In this document: one piece after another, positions 38,398 to 47,949 of the stretch
How the letters are laid out: each line of letters begins with the position of its first letter
Position numbering within the stretch: the stretch's first letter is position 1
Source: Enterobacter mori LMG 25706
GTDB taxonomy: Bacteria; Pseudomonadota; Gammaproteobacteria; Enterobacterales; Enterobacteriaceae
Reading direction: 5' to 3'
NCBI RefSeq assembly: GCF_000211415.1
Contig: NZ_GL890774.1
Span: forward strand, 213,153 to 277,152
DNA: 64,000 bases
Notes under the pieces: generated by a model
What the model was told of the DNA's origin: nothing
Seen by the model: only the letters and a program-made list of their open reading frames with translations
Databases searched by the model: none
Position numbers and translations under genes: made by a program

Positions 38398-39174
38398 TGT
38401 GATGCCAAATAGCGTACGCGTGTTCTCAAGCAGCGCATGGGCAATCACCGCCGCTGGCTCCGGACGCAGTTCACACAGCGCAGTAAACACACGTGCAGCC
38501 TGTTCAGGACGATTAGGCTGCCCCTGAAAACCATTCAGCGGCATATCGGGCGCATCCGTTTCCAGCAGCAGCGCTGATAGCGGCAGCCGTGCCATCACGT
38601 CACGGGTTTTACTGGCGCGCGGATAGGTAATAGTACCGCCGACGCCAATGTGATAGCCCAGCTCGATAAAACGCTGCGCCTGCTGCAGGCTGCCGGAGAA
38701 ACCGTGTACGACGCCCCTGCGCGGCAGATCGATGCGTTTCAGGTGCATCGCCAGCTTATCGTGCGTGCGTCTCGAATGGAGGATCACTGGCAGATCGTGA
38801 CGCTTCGCCAGCCTGAGCTGAGCGTCGAGGATCGTCTGCTGGCGCTCGAACTGCGGGTTCTCGCGATAAAGATCGAGGCCGATCTCACCGATGGCAACCA
38901 GTTTCTTCTCCGCCGTCTGCAAAACAGCGTCCAGCCTGTCGAGATGTTCGTCCAGATGATGTTCGATGACAATAGGATGCAACCCAAGTGCGGCATACAA
39001 CGCGTCGTGACGGCGGGCGAGATCGAGCACGCGTTCGAAATACGCCGCTTCAATCGCGGGCACAATAATAGCGTCGACGCCCGCCCGTGCGGCGCGCTCA
39101 ATGCTCGGCACCTCGTCGCCGGTGAAGGGGGGAAAATCAAAGTGACAATGGGTATCGACAAAGCGGTGCGTCAC
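38392..39174 (-). CDS. yjjV: TatD-family metal-dependent hydrolase YjjV
   Basis: 260-residue TIM-barrel amidohydrolase of the TatD DNase family. N-terminal [11 protein letters not shown] gives the first metal ligands (HxH); later [17 protein letters not shown] and [12 protein letters not shown] hold further conserved residues with the catalytic Asp. TatD members are 3'-5' exonucleases or related hydrolases; the target for YjjV is uncertain. Its ATG overlaps the yjjU stop (ATGA), so the two are translationally coupled. Confidence 0.94.
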   Translation of the reverse strand: MTHRFVDTHCHFDFPPFTGDEVPSIERAARAGVDAIIVPAIEAAYFERVLDLARRHDALYAALGLHPIVIEHHLDEHLDRLDAVLQTAEKKLVAIGEIGLDLYRENPQFERQQTILDAQLRLAKRHDLPVILHSRRTHDKLAMHLKRIDLPRRGVVHGFSGSLQQAQRFIELGYHIGVGGTITYPRASKTRDVMARLPLSALLLETDAPDMPLNGFQGQPNRPEQAARVFTALCELRPEPAAVIAHALLENTRTLFGITL

Positions 39175-40223
39175 GCCAGATCCTCGTTATCCAGTGGAAC
39201 ATCGTTCGCATGGGGAATATCCACCAACGGCATGGTCAGCGGGTCGTTGGCGACAATCGCTGGCGGGGTGATAATGCGTTTATGCCGATGCAGAGGCGGC
39301 TGTTCAGCCAGCATTTTCCCCACCGTCGCCAGGAAGTAACGTCCGCACAGTCGTCCCGTCTTGTAATCCATGCGCAGCGCAGGAATACGGCTGCCGAGCG
39401 CCATGCTCAGCAGCGGCTTCGGAGGATAAATTTCGAAGATACGCAGTTTTCCCGGCGGTTTTTCAATGAAACGCTGCATCGCGCCGTAGGTGGTTTCATG
39501 CTGCTTCGCGATGTTCACCAGCGGCTGCAGGCTGCTGTCGCCCAGCCAGCGCTCCATGCGTTTGAACCACTGCGGCGTGTAATACATTTGCGACGGTACG
39601 GTTCGGATCACCACGATGGTTTTCGCCCCGCGTCGGGCGGCCTCCTGTACCGGCACCGCGTCACTGATCCCACCGTCCAGATAGCTGATGCCATCCAGCA
39701 GCGCACCGGTTCGATAAAAACCGGGAATCGCGCTGGAGGCGCGGATAATATCCAGCCAGTTCTCTTTCTGCGGCGAAAAGTAACCCGGCGAATAATCATC
39801 ACCCCGGCTGGCGCACATCCAGAACTCTTTTCCGGCATCAAACAGGCGGGCGGCGGTGTCCATCGCCAGCGGCATCTGACTGGACGTGGAATCGAGTAGC
39901 CAGTCGAGATCGATCAGGTTCCCGCCGCGTACGAAGCGCACCGGGTTAAAAAATTCTTTTGCCGTGGTGTAGCGCATAATCACTTTGCGCGCGTAGCCGG
40001 GCTGGTTGCAGACATAAGCGGAGAGGTTCTGTGCCCCGGCAGAGGTACCGAAGTAGAGGTCAAACGGGTTGAACTGCGCGCGCATAAATTCATCCAGCAC
40101 GCCCGCGGTGAAAATGCCGCGCTGACCGCCACCTTCACAAACCAGTGCAAGTTGACCCGCGCGGAACGGTTTTAACGTCAGCGGCGCAATATTGCCGAGC
40201 GTAACGGGAATTCGCTGCCCCAC
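39171..40223 (-). CDS. yjjU: Patatin-like phospholipase YjjU
   Basis: Patatin-family serine hydrolase of 350 residues: oxyanion loop CEGGGQRG near residue 30, nucleophile elbow GTSAGAQ, and catalytic Asp in YLDGGISDAVPV. Likely acts on phospholipids or other acyl esters; the in vivo substrate is unknown. The GTG at 40223 (product (M)GQRIPVTLGN, as in K-12) has AGGAAG six bases upstream and is preferred; a second GTG at 40259 would add 12 residues. Operon yjjU-yjjV with ATGA overlap. Confidence 0.9.
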   Translation of the reverse strand: MGQRIPVTLGNIAPLTLKPFRAGQLALVCEGGGQRGIFTAGVLDEFMRAQFNPFDLYFGTSAGAQNLSAYVCNQPGYARKVIMRYTTAKEFFNPVRFVRGGNLIDLDWLLDSTSSQMPLAMDTAARLFDAGKEFWMCASRGDDYSPGYFSPQKENWLDIIRASSAIPGFYRTGALLDGISYLDGGISDAVPVQEAARRGAKTIVVIRTVPSQMYYTPQWFKRMERWLGDSSLQPLVNIAKQHETTYGAMQRFIEKPPGKLRIFEIYPPKPLLSMALGSRIPALRMDYKTGRLCGRYFLATVGKMLAEQPPLHRHKRIITPPAIVANDPLTMPLVDIPHANDVPLDNEDLA

Positions 40224-40293
40224 CTCTGCCTTCCTGTTTTCATTATTGTGTTCAGACACAGTAACGCCATCCCATCAGGTTCTCAAACGAGAA

Positions 40294-40318
40294 AAAGCCA
40301 GTCACGAGGACTGGCTTT
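40294..40318 (-). terminator. ytjA terminator
   Basis: AAAGCCAGTC and GACTGGCTTT pair around ACGAG; on the minus strand the stem ends in a T run. It separates ytjA from yjjU. Confidence 0.88.
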
Positions 40319-40345
40319 ACTTTGTTTATGAAATATTGCGTTTTG

Positions 40346-40507
40346 CTAAGGACGGCGTCGACCTGTAAACAGGCTGACCAGGAACAGAATAATACCAACG
40401 ACGAAGACAATTTTTGCTGCCCATGCCGCTGTACCCGCCAATCCACCAAAGCCCAAAGCGGCGGCAATTAACGCGATAACCAGAAATATAATGCCCCAAC
40501 GAAACAT
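40346..40507 (-). CDS. ytjA: Small membrane protein YtjA (DUF1328)
   Basis: 53-residue hydrophobic protein beginning [20 protein letters not shown] and ending LFTGRRRP, with two transmembrane helices and a Gly/Ala-rich turn. ATG preceded by AAAGGAGAGG. It matches K-12 YtjA in length and almost every residue as remembered. DUF1328 proteins are widespread stress-associated membrane proteins without a known function. It lies downstream of osmY on the same strand. Confidence 0.93.
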   Translation of the reverse strand: MFRWGIIFLVIALIAAALGFGGLAGTAAWAAKIVFVVGIILFLVSLFTGRRRP

Positions 40508-40634
40508 AAGCCTCTCCTTTACCATAGTTAATGTCGGCCGCTAAACGTGAGCGCTCAGGTCACTCACCGGCGTTTTTCCAGAGTCGTTCTTATTTCGCCC
40601 GCAGGCCTCAGCCAGACGGGCGAATGGTGAAGAT

Positions 40635-41252
40635 TTACTTCGTTTTCAGATCGTTTTTAACGCTTTTCACACCATCAATCGCTTTCGCAATAGACTCGGC
40701 ACGTTCAATTTGTGCCTGGGAATCAACCGTGCCGGAAAGCTGCACCACACCATCTGTGGTTTCTACTTTCACCTTGCGGGAAGGCACGATGTCATCTGCT
40801 AACAGTTTAGCTTTGATTTCGCTGGTGGTTGCCGCATCCCCGGCATAACCCTTCACGGAGGTGTCTTTAGCGTCGCGAACGTGCAGCTTATCGCTAACCG
40901 ATGCGACACCTTCGACACCCTTGGCCACGTTAACAGCCTTTTCGGCCTGAGCCTGGCTTTCCACGAAGCCGCTCAGGGTGACGACTTTCTTGTCGGTCTT
41001 AACGGAAATATCGGTGCTCTTGATGGCTTCATCATCCACCAGTGCGGCTTTCACTTTTGCTGTGATGGAGCTGTCATCCATGAAATTACCGACTTTATTC
41101 ATAGAGCTATCGATTTTTTCCCCTGCGGTGTTGGCAGTGGACTGTGCTTTATCCATGGTGCTGCTTTCCGCCAGGGCAGAACCGCTAACCAGAATGCTAC
41201 CCAGAGTCACCGCCAGCAGAGTTTTAGAAATCTTAAGTCTTGTCATATTCAT
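40635..41252 (-). CDS. osmY: Periplasmic osmotic stress protein OsmY
   Basis: 205-residue periplasmic protein with a signal peptide ([28 protein letters not shown]) and two BON domains (about 58-125 and 137-205, each with KVxTLSGxV or VQLSGTV cores). BON domains bind phospholipid; OsmY acts as a chaperone and is strongly induced by osmotic stress and stationary phase via sigma S. Slightly longer than K-12 (201). Possibly co-transcribed with ytjA. Confidence 0.96.
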   Translation of the reverse strand: MNMTRLKISKTLLAVTLGSILVSGSALAESSTMDKAQSTANTAGEKIDSSMNKVGNFMDDSSITAKVKAALVDDEAIKSTDISVKTDKKVVTLSGFVESQAQAEKAVNVAKGVEGVASVSDKLHVRDAKDTSVKGYAGDAATTSEIKAKLLADDIVPSRKVKVETTDGVVQLSGTVDSQAQIERAESIAKAIDGVKSVKNDLKTK

Positions 41253-41403
41253 CGATGTATTCCTGTGTTTTGCTCGTCATTCGAGCGACAAACGTCCTTT
41301 ATTACTAGTTTTATATTTCGCGAATAAGCACACGGGTGAAATGGAGAACCTAAAGTCATGCATTGAACAGTTTATTCATCCACGCCCGGTGCTAAACACT
41401 GAG

Positions 41404-41413
41404 TTAAATATAG
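41404..41413 (-). promoter_or_regulatory. osmY sigma S promoter -10 region
   Basis: On the minus strand GTGATCTATATTTAAC includes the extended -10 CTATATTTAA, the same block as in the E. coli osmY promoter as I remember it. It would give a leader of about 145 nt before the ATG. The rest of 41253-41523 shows no gene. Confidence 0.6.
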
Positions 41414-41523
41414 ATCACTCTCACAGTGTCGCTTTCAGAATCGGATAGAAAATGAGCAAAAGGCGTGAAATTGCCGTGAATTAAGAACATTCCGCAAGGG
41501 ATTAATAAGACAGGAATTAAAGA

Positions 41524-41547
41524 AGAGCACGGCGGTAGCCGTGCTCT
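41524..41547 (-). terminator. prfC terminator
   Basis: AGAGCACGGC and GCCGTGCTCT form a perfect 10-bp stem with a four-base loop nine bases after the prfC stop, followed by a T-rich stretch on the minus strand. Confidence 0.88.
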
Positions 41548-41556
41548 GAGAGGGAA

Positions 41557-43146
41557 TTAGTGCTCGCGTGTTTTGCGGAACTGAACGTCAGGATAACGTT
41601 CCTGCGTCAGGTTCAGGTTTACCATGGTTGGGGCGATATAGGTCAGGTTATCGCCGCCATCCAGCGCCAGCTGAATCTCATTCTTACGCTTAAATTCTTC
41701 GAATTTCTTCACGTCAGAACACTCAACCCAGCGCGCCGTCGCCACGTTTACGGATTCGTAGATCGCTTCCACGTTGTACTCGCTCTTCAGACGCGCAACC
41801 ACCACGTCGAACTGCAGCACACCGACCGCGCCAACGATCAGATCGTTGTTCGAAATTGGGCGGAACACCTGCACGGCGCCCTCTTCGGAGAGCTGAACCA
41901 GGCCTTTCAGCAGCTGTTTTTGCTTTAGCGGGTCGCGCAGGCGAATACGACGGAACAGTTCCGGTGCGAAGTTCGGAATACCGGTGAACTTCATCATTTC
42001 GCCCTGGGTGAAGGTATCACCGATCTGGATGGTGCCATGGTTATGCAGACCAATGATATCGCCCGGATAGGCTTCTTCAACGTGCGAACGGTCGCCCGCC
42101 ATAAAGGTCAGCGCGTCGGAGATCACCACATCTTTCCCGGTACGCACCTGGCGCAGCTTCATGCCCTTCTCATACTTGCCGGACACCACGCGCATAAAGG
42201 CCACGCGGTCGCGGTGTTTCGGATCCATGTTGGCCTGAATTTTAAAGACGAAACCGGTGAACTTCTCTTCCTGCGCTTCCACTTCACGCGTGTCGGTTTT
42301 ACGCGGCATCGGGCGTGGAGCCCACTCCACCAGACCGTCGAGCATATGGTCAACGCCGAAGTTACCCAGCGCGGTACCGAAGAAGACCGGGGTGATTTCA
42401 CCCGCCAGGAACAGCTCTTTATCGAACTCGTGAGATGCGCCTTTCACCAGCTCCAGCTCGTCGCGCAGCTGCGCGGCCAGCTCTTCGCCGACGGCAGTAT
42501 CCAGTTCAGGGTTATCCAGGCCTTTGACGACGCGGACGTCCTGAATGGTGTGACCTTTACCGGTCTGATACAGGTAGGTTTCGTCTTTATAGAGGTGGTA
42601 AACCCCTTTAAACAGCTTACCGCAGCCGATGGGCCAGGTGATTGGCGCACAGGCGATCTTCAGTTCGCTTTCGACTTCGTCCATCACTTCCATCGGGTCA
42701 CGAATGTCACGGTCGAGTTTGTTCATGAAGGTGAGGATCGGCGTATCGCGCAGACGGGTGACTTCCATCAGCTTACGGGTACGATCTTCTACCCCTTTCG
42801 CGGCGTCGATCACCATCAAACAGCAGTCAACCGCCGTCAGGGTACGGTAGGTATCTTCAGAGAAGTCTTCGTGGCCCGGGGTGTCCAGCAGGTTCACCAG
42901 GCAATCGTGATACGGGAACTGCATCACGGAGGTGGTAATCGAAATACCACGCTGCTTTTCCATCTCCATCCAGTCAGATTTTGCGTGCTGGCTGGAGCCA
43001 CGGCCTTTAACGGTACCCGCAGTCTGGATCGCCTGTCCGAACAGCAACACCTTCTCGGTGATGGTCGTTTTACCGGCATCCGGGTGCGAGATAATGGCAA
43101 AAGTGCGGCGTTTGGCCACCTCTTGCAGATAAGGAGACAACGTCAT
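41557..43146 (-). CDS. prfC: Peptide chain release factor 3
   Basis: Translational GTPase of 529 residues that recycles RF1/RF2 after peptide release. G1 [14 protein letters not shown]3 DTPGHEDF, G4 NKLD; the following domains contain [20 protein letters not shown]. Length equals K-12 RF3. Last of the holD-rimI-yjjG-prfC group, 91 bp after yjjG. Strong codon bias, complete. Confidence 0.98.
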   Translation of the reverse strand: MTLSPYLQEVAKRRTFAIISHPDAGKTTITEKVLLFGQAIQTAGTVKGRGSSQHAKSDWMEMEKQRGISITTSVMQFPYHDCLVNLLDTPGHEDFSEDTYRTLTAVDCCLMVIDAAKGVEDRTRKLMEVTRLRDTPILTFMNKLDRDIRDPMEVMDEVESELKIACAPITWPIGCGKLFKGVYHLYKDETYLYQTGKGHTIQDVRVVKGLDNPELDTAVGEELAAQLRDELELVKGASHEFDKELFLAGEITPVFFGTALGNFGVDHMLDGLVEWAPRPMPRKTDTREVEAQEEKFTGFVFKIQANMDPKHRDRVAFMRVVSGKYEKGMKLRQVRTGKDVVISDALTFMAGDRSHVEEAYPGDIIGLHNHGTIQIGDTFTQGEMMKFTGIPNFAPELFRRIRLRDPLKQKQLLKGLVQLSEEGAVQVFRPISNNDLIVGAVGVLQFDVVVARLKSEYNVEAIYESVNVATARWVECSDVKKFEEFKRKNEIQLALDGGDNLTYIAPTMVNLNLTQERYPDVQFRKTREH

Positions 43147-43237
43147 AATTAAATCTTCTTTTATAAGCGCGGCAGCACGCCACGCATCATGGAATACAAA
43201 ATTGCGGCTATTTTACCCATCAATAGGGGGCAGGCAA

Positions 43238-43915
43238 TCATTGTTTACACAGGAGCTGCTCCAGTTCGTTCAATGACGTGACGGTCCAGGTCGGCTCGAT
43301 GCCTTCCGGCTGCACACGACCATGCGCATTCAACCAGACCGTCGACAGGCCGGAGTTGATGCCGCCAAGAATATCAGACTCTGCGGTATCCCCCACCATC
43401 AGGACGCGATCGCGGTCAGGATTGCCAGCCTGCGTCAGCGCGTAGTCAAAAATACGCGGGTCCGGCTTCGGTACGCCCACCTCTTCGGAGATCACCAGCG
43501 CGTCGAAATAATCGCGCAGGCCGGTGCGCTCGAGGCGGATCTGCTGCAGGGCGGTAAAACCGTTGGTGATGATCCCCAGTTTTACCTTGCCTTTTAACGC
43601 ATTAAGCAGAGAAACCGCGCCCGGCAGTGGCGCACAGATATCCGCCATCGCGTTCAGAAACGCCTCGTTCAGCGTCCCCGGACTGACCTTTAAACGTTCC
43701 GCCCAGACGTCAAAGCGCTGGTGCTGAAGTTGTAACGCAGTGATGGCACCGTTCTGGTAATCCACCCACAGCGGCTTGTTCACCGCCTGATAGTCCTGAA
43801 AATCTTCAGCGGTGAAGGTCACGCTATAGTCGAGAAACATCCGCTGTAGGCCACCGAACGAATCGAACGTAAACAGCGTTTCGTCGGCATCAAAGAAAAT
43901 CCAGTCCCATTTCAT
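43238..43915 (-). CDS. yjjG: Pyrimidine 5'-nucleotidase YjjG
   Basis: HAD-superfamily dUMP/dTMP phosphatase of 225 residues that clears non-canonical pyrimidine nucleotides. Motif [15 protein letters not shown], motif [10 protein letters not shown], motif III lysine region, motif [15 protein letters not shown]. Twenty bp after rimI. Usual length. Confidence 0.95.
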   Translation of the reverse strand: MKWDWIFFDADETLFTFDSFGGLQRMFLDYSVTFTAEDFQDYQAVNKPLWVDYQNGAITALQLQHQRFDVWAERLKVSPGTLNEAFLNAMADICAPLPGAVSLLNALKGKVKLGIITNGFTALQQIRLERTGLRDYFDALVISEEVGVPKPDPRIFDYALTQAGNPDRDRVLMVGDTAESDILGGINSGLSTVWLNAHGRVQPEGIEPTWTVTSLNELEQLLCKQ

Positions 43916-43935
43916 CGTTACAACCTTATTTTTCG

Positions 43936-44379
43936 TTATCCAATCGGCAGGGCCATTATGATGGCGTCTTCACGTCCCTCTGCGGTGGGGTAGTAGTTAC
44001 GGCGGATTGTCGCCTCGTTAAAGCCTAAGCTTTCATAGAGCGCGATGGCGGCGACATTCGACGCGCGCACCTCCAGCCACAGGGTGAAAACGTCACGGGT
44101 TTCGAGCTCACGGATGAGGTGCTCGAGCAGTTCTCTTCCCAGCCCACGGCGCTGAAACGCGGGATCAACGGCGATGTTAAACAGCGTCGCTTCATCAAGA
44201 ACAACCTGCGTAATCGCGAATGCGGCCAGGGTGCCGTCAACGTCCAGGCGGAAGTTGAGGTACCGTTCGCCCTGGTTGCTGGCGAAGGTTTTTTCGCTCC
44301 ACGGAAAGGCGTGGGCGCGTGTTTCAATCGCAAACGCGGTGGTCAGGTCAGACGTCGTGAGGGAAGAAATCGTGTTCAT
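43936..44379 (-). CDS. rimI: Ribosomal protein S18 N-acetyltransferase RimI
   Basis: GNAT acetyltransferase of 147 residues that acetylates the N-terminal alanine of S18. Acetyl-CoA loop in [18 protein letters not shown] (Q/RxxGxG/A) and the C-terminal [14 protein letters not shown]. Its start lies inside holD (32-bp overlap), as in K-12, which suggests coupled translation. Confidence 0.96.
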   Translation of the reverse strand: MNTISSLTTSDLTTAFAIETRAHAFPWSEKTFASNQGERYLNFRLDVDGTLAAFAITQVVLDEATLFNIAVDPAFQRRGLGRELLEHLIRELETRDVFTLWLEVRASNVAAIALYESLGFNEATIRRNYYPTAEGREDAIIMALPIG

Positions 44380-44761
44380 ATTCGCAGATTTGTTGCCATA
44401 GCGCGCTTCGCGCTTTTGGGTTGGCTTTCAGTTCGTCCAGCGCTGGCGAGCAGATCTGGCTCCCCTGGAGAGGCATGTCGTTTATCTCCCCGATGCGCCA
44501 GCTGTTACAGCGGCTTTCGGGAGGAAGCATCGTGACACGCTCTGGCGTCAGCTGTAAAACCTCGTCGGCCGTCAGCTTCAGGCTGCGAAGGACATCACCG
44601 ATAAGGGGTTCATTCAGGGCAGGCAGTTCTTCCGCCACCATCACCAGCCGAACGTGCGCAGGGATGGAAATGGCGATTTCGCCCTGCAACGCCGTCGGGC
44701 GACGCAAGGCCCACTGGGTGATGCCCAGCTGCTGCAACTGCCAGTCTCGTCGGGATGTCAT
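44348..44761 (-). CDS. holD: DNA polymerase III psi subunit
   Basis: 137-residue psi subunit of the clamp-loader complex; bridges chi (HolC) to the tau/gamma complex and so links SSB to the replisome. N-terminus MTSRRDWQLQQLGITQWALRRP, which is the clamp-loader-binding segment. First gene of holD-rimI-yjjG-prfC, divergent from rsmC (102-bp gap). Confidence 0.95.
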   Translation of the reverse strand: MTSRRDWQLQQLGITQWALRRPTALQGEIAISIPAHVRLVMVAEELPALNEPLIGDVLRSLKLTADEVLQLTPERVTMLPPESRCNSWRIGEINDMPLQGSQICSPALDELKANPKARSALWQQICEYEHDFFPHDV

Positions 44762-44863
44762 AGGGAAAACTCCTGTCTCTCAGGCGCGCAAATATAGCAA
44801 ATGTGTCGAAAGTGCGCCATCTACCTACTATAATCCCCGCCTGAGTTTATTGAGGAACAATTC

Positions 44864-45892
44864 ATGTCTGCATTTACCCCGGCAAGTGAAGTCTTGCTGC
44901 GCCACAGTGATGATTTCGAACAAAGCCGTATTCTGTTTGCCGGAGATATGCAGGATGACCTGCCTGCGCGTTTCGACTGTGCCGAAAGCCGTGCCCATAC
45001 CCAACACTACCACCACTGGCAGGTGCTGAGCCGCCAGATGGGCGAGCGCGCGCGCTTTAGCCTGGTGGCAGAACAGAGCGACGTTGCCGACTGCGACACG
45101 CTGATCTACTACTGGCCGAAGAACAAACCGGAAGCCCAGTTCCAGCTGATGAACCTGCTCTCCCTGCTGCCCGTTGGCTGCGATATTTTCGTGGTCGGTG
45201 AAAACCGCAGCGGCGTGCGTAGCGCTGAACAGATGCTGGAAGCGTTCGCACCACTGAATAAAGTCGATAGCGCGCGTCGCTGTGGTCTGTACCATGGCCG
45301 TCTGGAAAAACAGGCAACATTTGATGCCGATGCATTCTGGGACGAGTATCAGTTAGACGACTTAACCATCAAAACCCTGCCGGGCGTGTTCAGCCGCGAC
45401 TATCTGGATGTGGGTAGCAAACTGCTGCTGTCTACCCTGACGCCGCACACCAAAGGCAAAGTGCTGGACGTGGGCTGCGGCGCGGGCGTACTGTCAACAG
45501 TGCTTGCCAGCCATTCGCCAAAAGTGCGTTTAACTCTGTGTGATGTCAGCGCCCCGGCGGTAGAAGCCAGCCGCGCAACGCTTGCCGCAAACGGCATTGA
45601 AGGGGAAGTGGTTGCCAGCAACGTCTTCTCTGACATTACCGGTCGTTTCGACATGATTATCTCCAACCCGCCGTTCCACGACGGTATGGAAACCAGCCTT
45701 GAAGCAGCACAAACGCTGATCCGTGGTGCAACCCGTCACCTTAACAGCGGCGGCGAGCTGCGTATCGTTGCGAACGCCTTCCTGGCGTACCCGAAAGTGC
45801 TGGACGAAACCTTTGGCTTCCATGAAGTGATCGCCCAGACTGGTCGCTTCAAAGTCTACCGCACCGTCATGACGCGTCAGGCGAAGAAATAA
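44864..45892 (+). CDS. rsmC: 16S rRNA m2G1207 methyltransferase RsmC
   Basis: 342-residue SAM-dependent methyltransferase acting on G1207 of 16S rRNA in the 30S subunit. Two tandem domains; the active C-terminal one has motif [17 protein letters not shown] near residue 200 and motif [12 protein letters not shown] (the guanine-N2 NPPF signature). ATG preceded by TTGAGGAAC. Monocistronic; ends in a REP unit. Usual length. Confidence 0.97.
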   Translation: MSAFTPASEVLLRHSDDFEQSRILFAGDMQDDLPARFDCAESRAHTQHYHHWQVLSRQMGERARFSLVAEQSDVADCDTLIYYWPKNKPEAQFQLMNLLSLLPVGCDIFVVGENRSGVRSAEQMLEAFAPLNKVDSARRCGLYHGRLEKQATFDADAFWDEYQLDDLTIKTLPGVFSRDYLDVGSKLLLSTLTPHTKGKVLDVGCGAGVLSTVLASHSPKVRLTLCDVSAPAVEASRATLAANGIEGEVVASNVFSDITGRFDMIISNPPFHDGMETSLEAAQTLIRGATRHLNSGGELRIVANAFLAYPKVLDETFGFHEVIAQTGRFKVYRTVMTRQAKK

Positions 45893-45905
45893 TTCGCCAT
45901 GCAAT

Positions 45906-45941
45906 GCAGGCCGGATGAGCGCAAGCGCCATCCGGCAAGCA
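45906..45941. repeat. REP unit after rsmC
   Basis: GCAGGCCGGATGAGCGCAAG continuing to CGCCATCCGGCAAGC is a single REP palindrome just past the rsmC stop. Confidence 0.82.
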
Positions 45942-45997
45942 GGCGTCTCAGTTCCGGCCATTTTTGCAGCAATCAATAAAAGGTGCGCACTTTTCAG

Positions 45998-46033
45998 TTG
46001 ACGTAAAGCTGAAAACATCTAGAATGCGCCTCC
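45998..46033 (+). promoter_or_regulatory. tRNA-Leu promoter with GC-rich discriminator
   Basis: TTGACG (45998-46003) and TAGAAT (46020-46025) with 16-bp spacing, followed by GCGCCTCC, a GC-rich discriminator characteristic of stringently controlled stable-RNA promoters. The first mature tRNA base is 34 bp beyond. Confidence 0.82.
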
Positions 46034-46066
46034 GTGGTTACGATACTTTTACAGTATCGATGGTAT

Positions 46067-46153
46067 GCGAAGGTGGCGGAATTGGTAGACGCGCTAGCTT
46101 CAGGTGTTAGTGTCCTTACGGATGTGGGGGTTCGAGTCCCCCCCCTCGCACCA
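46067..46153 (+). tRNA. tRNA-Leu (CAG), copy 1
   Basis: 87-base class II tRNA with a long variable arm and encoded CCA: acceptor GCGAAGG pairs with CCTCGC region, D-loop GGTAGACGCG, anticodon CAG in AGCTTCAGGTGTT, T-loop GTTCGAGTC. Matches E. coli leuQPV-type tRNA-Leu1. Located between rsmC and yjjZ as in K-12. Confidence 0.97.
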
Positions 46154-46181
46154 TAAATCACGTTGATATTGCTCGCACTGG

Positions 46182-46268
46182 GCGAAGGTGGCGGAATTGG
46201 TAGACGCGCTAGCTTCAGGTGTTAGTGTCCTTACGGATGTGGGGGTTCGAGTCCCCCCCCTCGCACCA
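46182..46268 (+). tRNA. tRNA-Leu (CAG), copy 2
   Basis: Identical over all 87 bases to copy 1 and 28 bp downstream, so both come from one transcript. K-12 has three copies in this cluster; here only two are present. Confidence 0.97.
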
Positions 46269-46308
46269 ATTATCTTACGTTCCTCTGAAGTACCTCTTGT
46301 TTTTCCTG

Positions 46309-46539
46309 TTATTTCAAACTCATCAGAATTACCAGTATTCCACTGACCAGCGCAACGCATGAAGGCAGCAGCACAAAGTGCCGTAATTGCTTATGCCAGA
46401 TCATCCCTGACGTGACTAACAGCCCTGAAGCAATAATGGCTTTCCAGATATCGATGGAGAGATCGGCAAACAACAGACCGCCAATCATTGCCCCAGGCAG
46501 CAACACTCCCCAACCACTTCCCAGCGCTTTGCTCAACAT
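46309..46539 (-). CDS. yjjZ: Small membrane protein YjjZ (DUF1435)
   Basis: 76-residue protein with three hydrophobic segments (GVLLPGAMIGGLLFADLS, IIASGLLVTSGMIW, LLPSCVALVSGILVILM). Start at 46539 is preceded by AAAGGG; an upstream in-frame ATG at 46605 lies beyond the Fur box pair and is rejected. DUF1435; function unknown. Two Fur boxes directly upstream suggest iron-repressed expression, in line with its K-12 neighbourhood beside fhuF. Confidence 0.82.
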   Translation of the reverse strand: MLSKALGSGWGVLLPGAMIGGLLFADLSIDIWKAIIASGLLVTSGMIWHKQLRHFVLLPSCVALVSGILVILMSLK

Positions 46540-46562
46540 GGTTTGCCCTTTCGCATCAATAA

Positions 46563-46594
46563 TGATAACCAATATCATATGATAACAATTATCA
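46563..46594 (-). promoter_or_regulatory. Tandem Fur boxes upstream of yjjZ
   Basis: Two 7-1-7 Fur motifs: TGATAACCAATATCA (46563-46577) matches TGATAAT-N-ATTATCA at 12 of 14 defined bases, and TGATAACAATTATCA (46580-46594) at 13 of 14. Their centres are 17 bp apart. They lie 24-55 bp before the yjjZ ATG and about 200 bp before the divergent diguanylate cyclase. Confidence 0.8.
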
Positions 46595-46793
46595 TTTGTC
46601 AGCATTCATCATCAAAATCCATCGACCTTTACCTTTCCCATAATGACAGGAAATGTCTAAGGTGATAAATTGCTCATCTGTTAACTCCCTATAAAGATTT
46701 TCTGATAATTACTATTCATCTTTTTTGCTTTTACTATTTTCTAACAACACCTATTCATTTGTTTTAATTAAATATTAATAAAAAAGCATTACT

Positions 46794-47858
46794 ATGACAT
46801 CACAATCCTGGCGGTCTTTGGTCAACAGCAAATATCAATTATCTTTACGTTTATTTCTCTTTCTGAATGCAGCCTCAGCGGTGTTCTCGGTAACAAACCC
46901 GCTCTATTCTGTACGCCTGTTCTCGTTCCCCCTGGTGGCTATTTTTATTCTCAGCACGGGATTGTTCGCCTGGCACTGGAAACAGAGAACCCGGAAAATC
47001 AATATTCCCGTCGTTTCAGCGATCTTCGGTATTTTGTGGGCCTGGCAAATTGTCTCGAAATTTTCGTTAATTACGCACGATCGGGCGACCTATTTAGTCA
47101 TGGCACTCTTAACGGTGCTTTTTATTGGTTCCCTGGCATTTGCCAGCAATATCAAGGCATTTACCCTTCATTCATTACCCGCCTTTATTGTCTGCCTGTG
47201 GTTAGGCAGTCATGAAAGCTGGCTGAGAATGATCTACTCCTTTGCCCTCCCGGTGGCGGCGATTGGCATACATAACATCCTGCAAAAACGTAACGATCGC
47301 TTTGCTCAGACGCTTCTTTCCCAACTCCTGGAAGAACGCGAGACGCTTTCCGATCTCAGCATGATGGACCCGCTCACCGGCCTGTATAACCGTCGCGGCC
47401 TGCAAAGCCGACTGGAAAACCTGCCGAGAGTCGATAACGGTGAACACTTCGTTCTGCTGCTGGATATCGACCATTTTAAAGCATACAACGACCATTACGG
47501 CCACATGATGGGCGACCAGGCGTTGATCCGCGTCTCAGCGGCGATCCGTGATGCCGTACGCTCGCGTGATATCGTCGCACGCTTTGGCGGTGAGGAGTTT
47601 ATGGTATTGCTGACGAGCATCTCGCTCGATCATGCCCGCCAGACGGCTGAGCGCATTCGCCAGAAGGTCTACGATTTAAAAATCCCGCATATGTTCAACG
47701 AAAGCGTGGCAACAAACGTCACCATCAGTATCGGTATTGCCATCTATGATGACGATGACCCGGAAGGCGCGCTGGAGAAAGCGGATAAAGCCCTCTACGA
47801 AGCGAAGCACATGGGGCGTAATAACATCCTGCTCAGCGACGAGTTGCAGACAGCTTAA
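46794..47858 (+). CDS. Membrane-bound diguanylate cyclase
   Basis: 354-residue protein: an N-terminal block of six hydrophobic segments (about residues 15-165), a short helix, then a GGDEF domain (about 185-345). The active-site signature is RFGGEEF, with upstream DPLTGLYNRRGL, and a RxxD inhibitory site (RSRD) five residues before GGEEF, so it should be an active, feedback-inhibited c-di-GMP synthase. The membrane part resembles a sensor of unknown ligand. It is inserted between yjjZ and fhuF, where K-12 has nothing as I recall; Salmonella has a GGDEF gene in this area. The ribosome binding site is weak. Confidence 0.9.
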   Translation: MTSQSWRSLVNSKYQLSLRLFLFLNAASAVFSVTNPLYSVRLFSFPLVAIFILSTGLFAWHWKQRTRKINIPVVSAIFGILWAWQIVSKFSLITHDRATYLVMALLTVLFIGSLAFASNIKAFTLHSLPAFIVCLWLGSHESWLRMIYSFALPVAAIGIHNILQKRNDRFAQTLLSQLLEERETLSDLSMMDPLTGLYNRRGLQSRLENLPRVDNGEHFVLLLDIDHFKAYNDHYGHMMGDQALIRVSAAIRDAVRSRDIVARFGGEEFMVLLTSISLDHARQTAERIRQKVYDLKIPHMFNESVATNVTISIGIAIYDDDDPEGALEKADKALYEAKHMGRNNILLSDELQTA

Positions 47859-47917
47859 GCCCGACATCCCACATTCAGGACAAAAGGCTTGCGATCGTTT
47901 TTATCTATAGTTAGGAT

Positions 47918-47932
47918 TGGCAATCATTATCA
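47918..47932 (+). promoter_or_regulatory. Fur box upstream of fhuF
   Basis: TGGCAATCATTATCA matches TGATAAT-N-ATTATCA at 12 of 14 defined bases and ends 17 bp before the fhuF ATG. fhuF is a tightly Fur-repressed gene in E. coli. Confidence 0.75.
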
Positions 47933-47949
47933 TTTAGATTCCTATCCTT

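Noticed and set aside
42037-43152. 371-codon open frame antisense to prfC
   Set aside because: Shadow of a strongly biased conserved gene; no motif or ribosome binding site.
46269-46308. Possible phage or island attachment at the tRNA-Leu 3' end
   Set aside because: No integrase, no duplicated tRNA tail and conserved flanking genes; the region is simply intergenic.
46100-46360. 86-codon frame running through both tRNA genes
   Set aside because: It is made of tRNA sequence on the opposite strand; internal repetition reflects the duplicated tRNA.
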